Part shown: piece after piece, positions 60,870 through 64,000 of the stretch
Position numbering within the stretch: position 1 is the stretch's first letter
Layout: each line of letters starts with the position of its first letter
From: Cacajao melanocephalus
Lineage: Eukaryota > Chordata > Mammalia > Primates > Pitheciidae
Reading direction: 5' to 3'
NCBI GenBank assembly: GCA_963573385.1
Contig: CAUYLG010070404.1
Coordinates: 62,001-126,000, forward strand
DNA: 64,000 nucleotides
Program-made: the position numbers and the translations under genes
Notes under the pieces: generated by a model
The model's database searches: none
Told to the model about the DNA's origin: nothing
What the model saw: the letters and a program-made list of their open reading frames with translations, nothing else

Positions 60870-61098
60870 AAGTACATGGTATAGTGGAAGCGCTCAATCC
60901 TGCTTTTAAAACTTGGTTTAGCTTCTTACTAACTGTTGTGTTCTTGGAAAGTTATTCAAAAGCTCCAAGCGTCAGTTTTCTAACTAGCAAAATAGAGTAA
61001 TGAATAGCTTGGTATAGTATAATATACCATGAAATTATATATAAGAAGGACCTAATGCCATGCTTAGCTTATAGTAGAGGCAAAATAAATGTTTCTTT
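60870..61098 (+). repeat. MIR SINE, sense
   Basis: 'catggtatagtggaagcgct', 'agcttcttactaactgttgt' and 'aatgccatgcttagcttata' follow MIR order. Confidence 0.8.
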
Positions 61099-61217
61099 TC
61101 CTGCCCACTCTTTTCCATATTAATAAAATTGAACAAATTTCTCTAAATCTATACAAAGAAAAAAATTAGTCAAGGAAGAAACGGACTTTTCTCTCTCCTC
61201 CATGGCCTCCATGCTTA

Positions 61218-61428
61218 AGGCAGTATAGAGTAGTAAAGGCAAAGACTCTTGAACTCAAGATCAGACCATCTGAACTTGAAATTTGGCTCTGCCACTTACT
61301 ACTTGAGTGACTACATCAAGTTACTTAACTTCTCTGAGCCTTAATTCCCTGTGTTCTATATTCATTTATGAAAAATGGATATAACAGTAGATCCTTCTAC
61401 CCTTAGAATCACTGTGATTGGTGATAGG
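61218..61428 (+). repeat. MIR SINE, sense
   Basis: 'tttggctctgccacttacta' and 'ttacttaacttctctgagcc' are a clear MIR core. It is a second copy within 350 bases. Confidence 0.88.
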
Positions 61429-61430
61429 AA

Positions 61431-61470
61431 GATAGATAGATAGAGATAATAGATGGTAGATAGATAGTAG
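61431..61470. repeat. (GATA)n microsatellite, interrupted
   Basis: gatagatagatagagataat then agatggtagatagatag. Confidence 0.92.
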
Positions 61471-61941
61471 ACAAACAGGATAGATTAATAGAGCTAAGAG
61501 TGCCATAAGAATATTATACGTATATACTGGTATAATATTATTTGTTTCTACATTTGTGATTATATTTGTCTATTTTTAAATTAAATACATTTCTGCTTCA
61601 GTTCTTCAATATTATTCAGAAACTAGAGTTAAAATGTCCATTTAAAATAGAGAATAACACATCATATGGAAATGGTTTTGGTGATCCTCAGGAAAAGGGG
61701 AATATCCTTAAAGGATATTTCATAAGGGCTTAGATTTTATTCTAAAAAAAAAACCACCTATGATCAGAGAGGCCAAGTCGGAAGATTATAATTTCTTCAA
61801 AGATGAAGCTTTCTTTGCAGACTAAGCCCTGTTTTTAGGCTGTCCTGGAACAGTGGCATCTGACTATGTTGAGGACTACAAGGCAACCTCATAGCATCTT
61901 ACCTTTAAAAAAGACATGATAAAAGGTCAAGAAGTGTGAAG

Positions 61942-62094
61942 AATTGTACATTTAATTATATGTATATATACACACACACATATACATATACACACATATA
62001 CACACACATATATGTGTGTATATGTGTGTATATATAATTAAATGTACAATTAAATATGTATGTACATATATATATATATATATATACACACAAA
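61942..62094. repeat. AT/CA repeat forming a long inverted repeat
   Basis: aattgtacatttaattata (61942-61960) is the exact reverse complement of 62033-62051. Between them, tatacacaca and tatgtgtgta runs continue the stem imperfectly. A (TA)n(CA)n run follows to 62094. The open frame on the minus strand is the repeat itself. Confidence 0.95.
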
Positions 62095-62779
62095 TTGAGC
62101 ACCAACTATGTACAAGGCAATATGCCAAATGCCATATGTGAGGGAGAAGTGAAAGACTGAGCACAATCAGTAAACTTCTTAAAGAATGTTAATAAAGCAA
62201 AATTATTCAAATGTATTTATTACAAATCTATTAATAAAATTAGATGTTCTATCATCTGAACGTTCCATTTTTCCCACATTATATTTTAATTTCCACAAGA
62301 TTAAAATCCATGCATATTTTATTTTACAGCCACTCTCCAGATATAATCTATTTGAGTGCTAGCACATAATTAAGGTTCAGAATTTTATCTAAGACAAGAA
62401 ACATTCTCCTTTACAACATACAAGGAAAGCTTTGATTTATAATTTCAAATAGTCATTGTTTTGGAAGGACAGTAATAAACAGCAGCCAGGAAAAACCACT
62501 TATGAAAACTACATTGAGTTGCTTAGCATCTTTCTGTCTCATGTAAAATGGAGAATGCAAGAAAAATGATTCTGTTTGGATCCCAAAAATGCTTAGAAAC
62601 TATAGAGAGGAATATTTGTTGACTTAAGTTATATATACCTTAGGGTCTCATTTAGTAAGATCAAACCGATCTTTCTGGCTCCTCAAGATTTAATTTATAT
62701 TAAAATTATGTTCTTCCTTCCACAAAGATCCCATGGCATTTTGTATGTTAAATTATACAAAGGTACTTGGTCCATTCTA

Positions 62780-62912
62780 TTATCATTATGTGCCTATATG
62801 TCTGACTTCTGAACTAGAATATAAATTCTATTAAGTGGAGACGTTGTTATTCAGCCTTGTCCAATGCCTAGCATATAGTAGGCTTTTAATAGATATTTAT
62901 TGAAATCGACAT
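62780..62912 (+). repeat. L2 LINE 3' end, sense
   Basis: 'gtccaatgcctagcatatag' and 'taggcttttaatagatattt'. The 62.1-62.78 kb stretch before it is plain AT-rich intron. Confidence 0.75.
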
Positions 62913-63063
62913 AGAAAGAAGGAGAGGTAACTTTCTGTTATATTTACATCCTACATCATCTGTTGCTATAGAAGAAAATGGGTGGTTGGCAGACATTGTC
63001 TAAATTAAATAAGTACTTTTTAAAATTTACGTAGATACTTACCGGATGGTTTCTGTTTGGTTT

Positions 63064-63155
63064 TCTTTCTCTCACTCGCTTGCTGACTCTCACTATTGCT
63101 CTCTCTCTCTCTCTCTCTCTCTCACACTCTTTCTCTTTCTCTCTCTCCTTATGGT
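63064..63155. repeat. (CT)n-rich low-complexity tract
   Basis: Pure ct at about 63098-63123 within a longer pyrimidine tract. The last 850 bases of the window show no gene or named repeat. Confidence 0.93.
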
Positions 63156-64000
63156 GGGATGTAAGATTAATTGTTTACTTCACAAACTTTGAAAACTGTA
63201 AAAGAAGATTGTGAGGTTTTAAGCCCAGCAGTAATTTACAACGGGTCAGTGACAATATTTTCATCATGATGAATGTGTTTGAGAAATGAACCCAAAGAAC
63301 TTCAGGAAGTATGCCTAAGATTTTTTAAAATCCTGAGGGATACAGGCAAAGAGAAAGTTTGAAAAGTGTTCCGGAATGAGTCAAGGGAAATGAGCAAAAG
63401 CCGGCAAGGAGCCTTTATAATGAGTAACTGAAAAGCTGCCTTAAGCCATAAAACATCTGTGGATTTTCCATCATCTTTATTTATTTTGTTTAATATAGTC
63501 TTTTAGAAAGTTAGTTATTCTCAGTCCATAAGTCACATCTGCATACAGTAATTTTCTTAATTGTTCTTAAATTTTGTAAGGCTGACCCCACTTCTTCACT
63601 GCGTAATGAAAGTCGGGAGGATAATGAGCCATGGATAGTGAATGTCAGAGTTATGCAAGTTTTCATTTCTTACACAGTCATTTTCAGTTTGGGCTGACAG
63701 AACTGTTAACATCTTAAAATGTTAATGAAATCACCAAAAACATGGCATTTTCAGCTCGGCTTTTAGATGAGAAAAGTCATTTCTCATGGCAGACTACATA
63801 CACATAATTACAGGTATTAGAGATTTCATGCTTCTTAGGTCCCCACATGCCAGAGCAAATGTCCATCATAACTAAATGTAGACAAAACATTCAGGGACCA
63901 AGTTCATAGCATAATCTGCAACAATATATTCACAAGTTGTTTTTTTAAATGTTAATTACTTGGAGCAGTTATTAGTGGAATAGTATTTTGAGAATACCTT

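Larger units (their letters stand above)
60676..64000 (+). other. GRIN3A: GRIN3A intron 2 (5' part)
   Basis: This is non-coding DNA after the donor. It holds two MIR copies, a GATA repeat, an AT/CA hairpin repeat at 61.94-62.05 kb, an L2 3' end and a CT repeat near 63.1 kb. No second GRIN3A exon is seen before the window ends. Confidence 0.8.

Overview
The window is primate nuclear DNA. It contains many Alu elements of AluS/J type and L1 3' ends of primate age, alongside old mammalian repeats (L2, MIR, MER5A, Tigger, ERVL and MaLR LTRs). GC content is low, and almost all of the sequence is non-coding. The only protein-coding sequence I can support is one internal exon, 60071-60675 on the + strand. 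It encodes part of the extracellular amino-terminal domain of the NMDA-receptor subunit GluN3A (GRIN3A), most likely exon 2. Compared with human GRIN3A as I remember it, about half a dozen residues differ, so a non-human simian is more likely than human. This rests on memory and needs an alignment.

Layout. Positions 1-60070 read as intron 1 of GRIN3A, possibly reaching into the upstream flank; the GC-rich first coding exon is not in the window. Positions 60676-64000 are the start of intron 2. From 1 to 5.1 kb there is a stack of nested insertions (Alu, L1, MaLR LTR, ERVL remnant, more L1). From 5 to 17 kb the DNA is mostly single-copy, with isolated Alu, MIR, MLT1 and MaLR copies. A long L2 (sense) lies at about 17.7-19.4 kb. 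From 20 to 31 kb there are MaLR, L2+Alu, MIR, MER5A and Alu copies, with single-copy stretches that include a cluster of enhancer-like motifs near 24.4 kb. At 33.2-33.6 kb two L1 3' ends face head to head across an anomalous GC-rich core. Tigger DNA transposons lie at 34.9, 41.3 and 47.2 kb; the last keeps the C-terminal tail of its transposase and holds an Alu. A long antisense L2 with a nested Alu lies at 42.6-44.4 kb, next to an L1 with a 5' inversion. From 48 to 58 kb the DNA is AT-rich with MIR, L2, Alu and old L1 pieces. A probable solo retroviral LTR (antisense) lies at 58.5-59.04 kb, about 1 kb upstream of the exon.

No operon, bacterial gene, CRISPR array, tRNA or rRNA was seen, and I found no new gene system. 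The leads worth checking are the GC-rich core at 33.33-33.43 kb, the D87 change that removes a possible glycosylation site in the exon, the motif cluster at 24.38-24.50 kb, several perfect hairpins in otherwise plain intron, and the transposase remnant at 47.4-47.55 kb.
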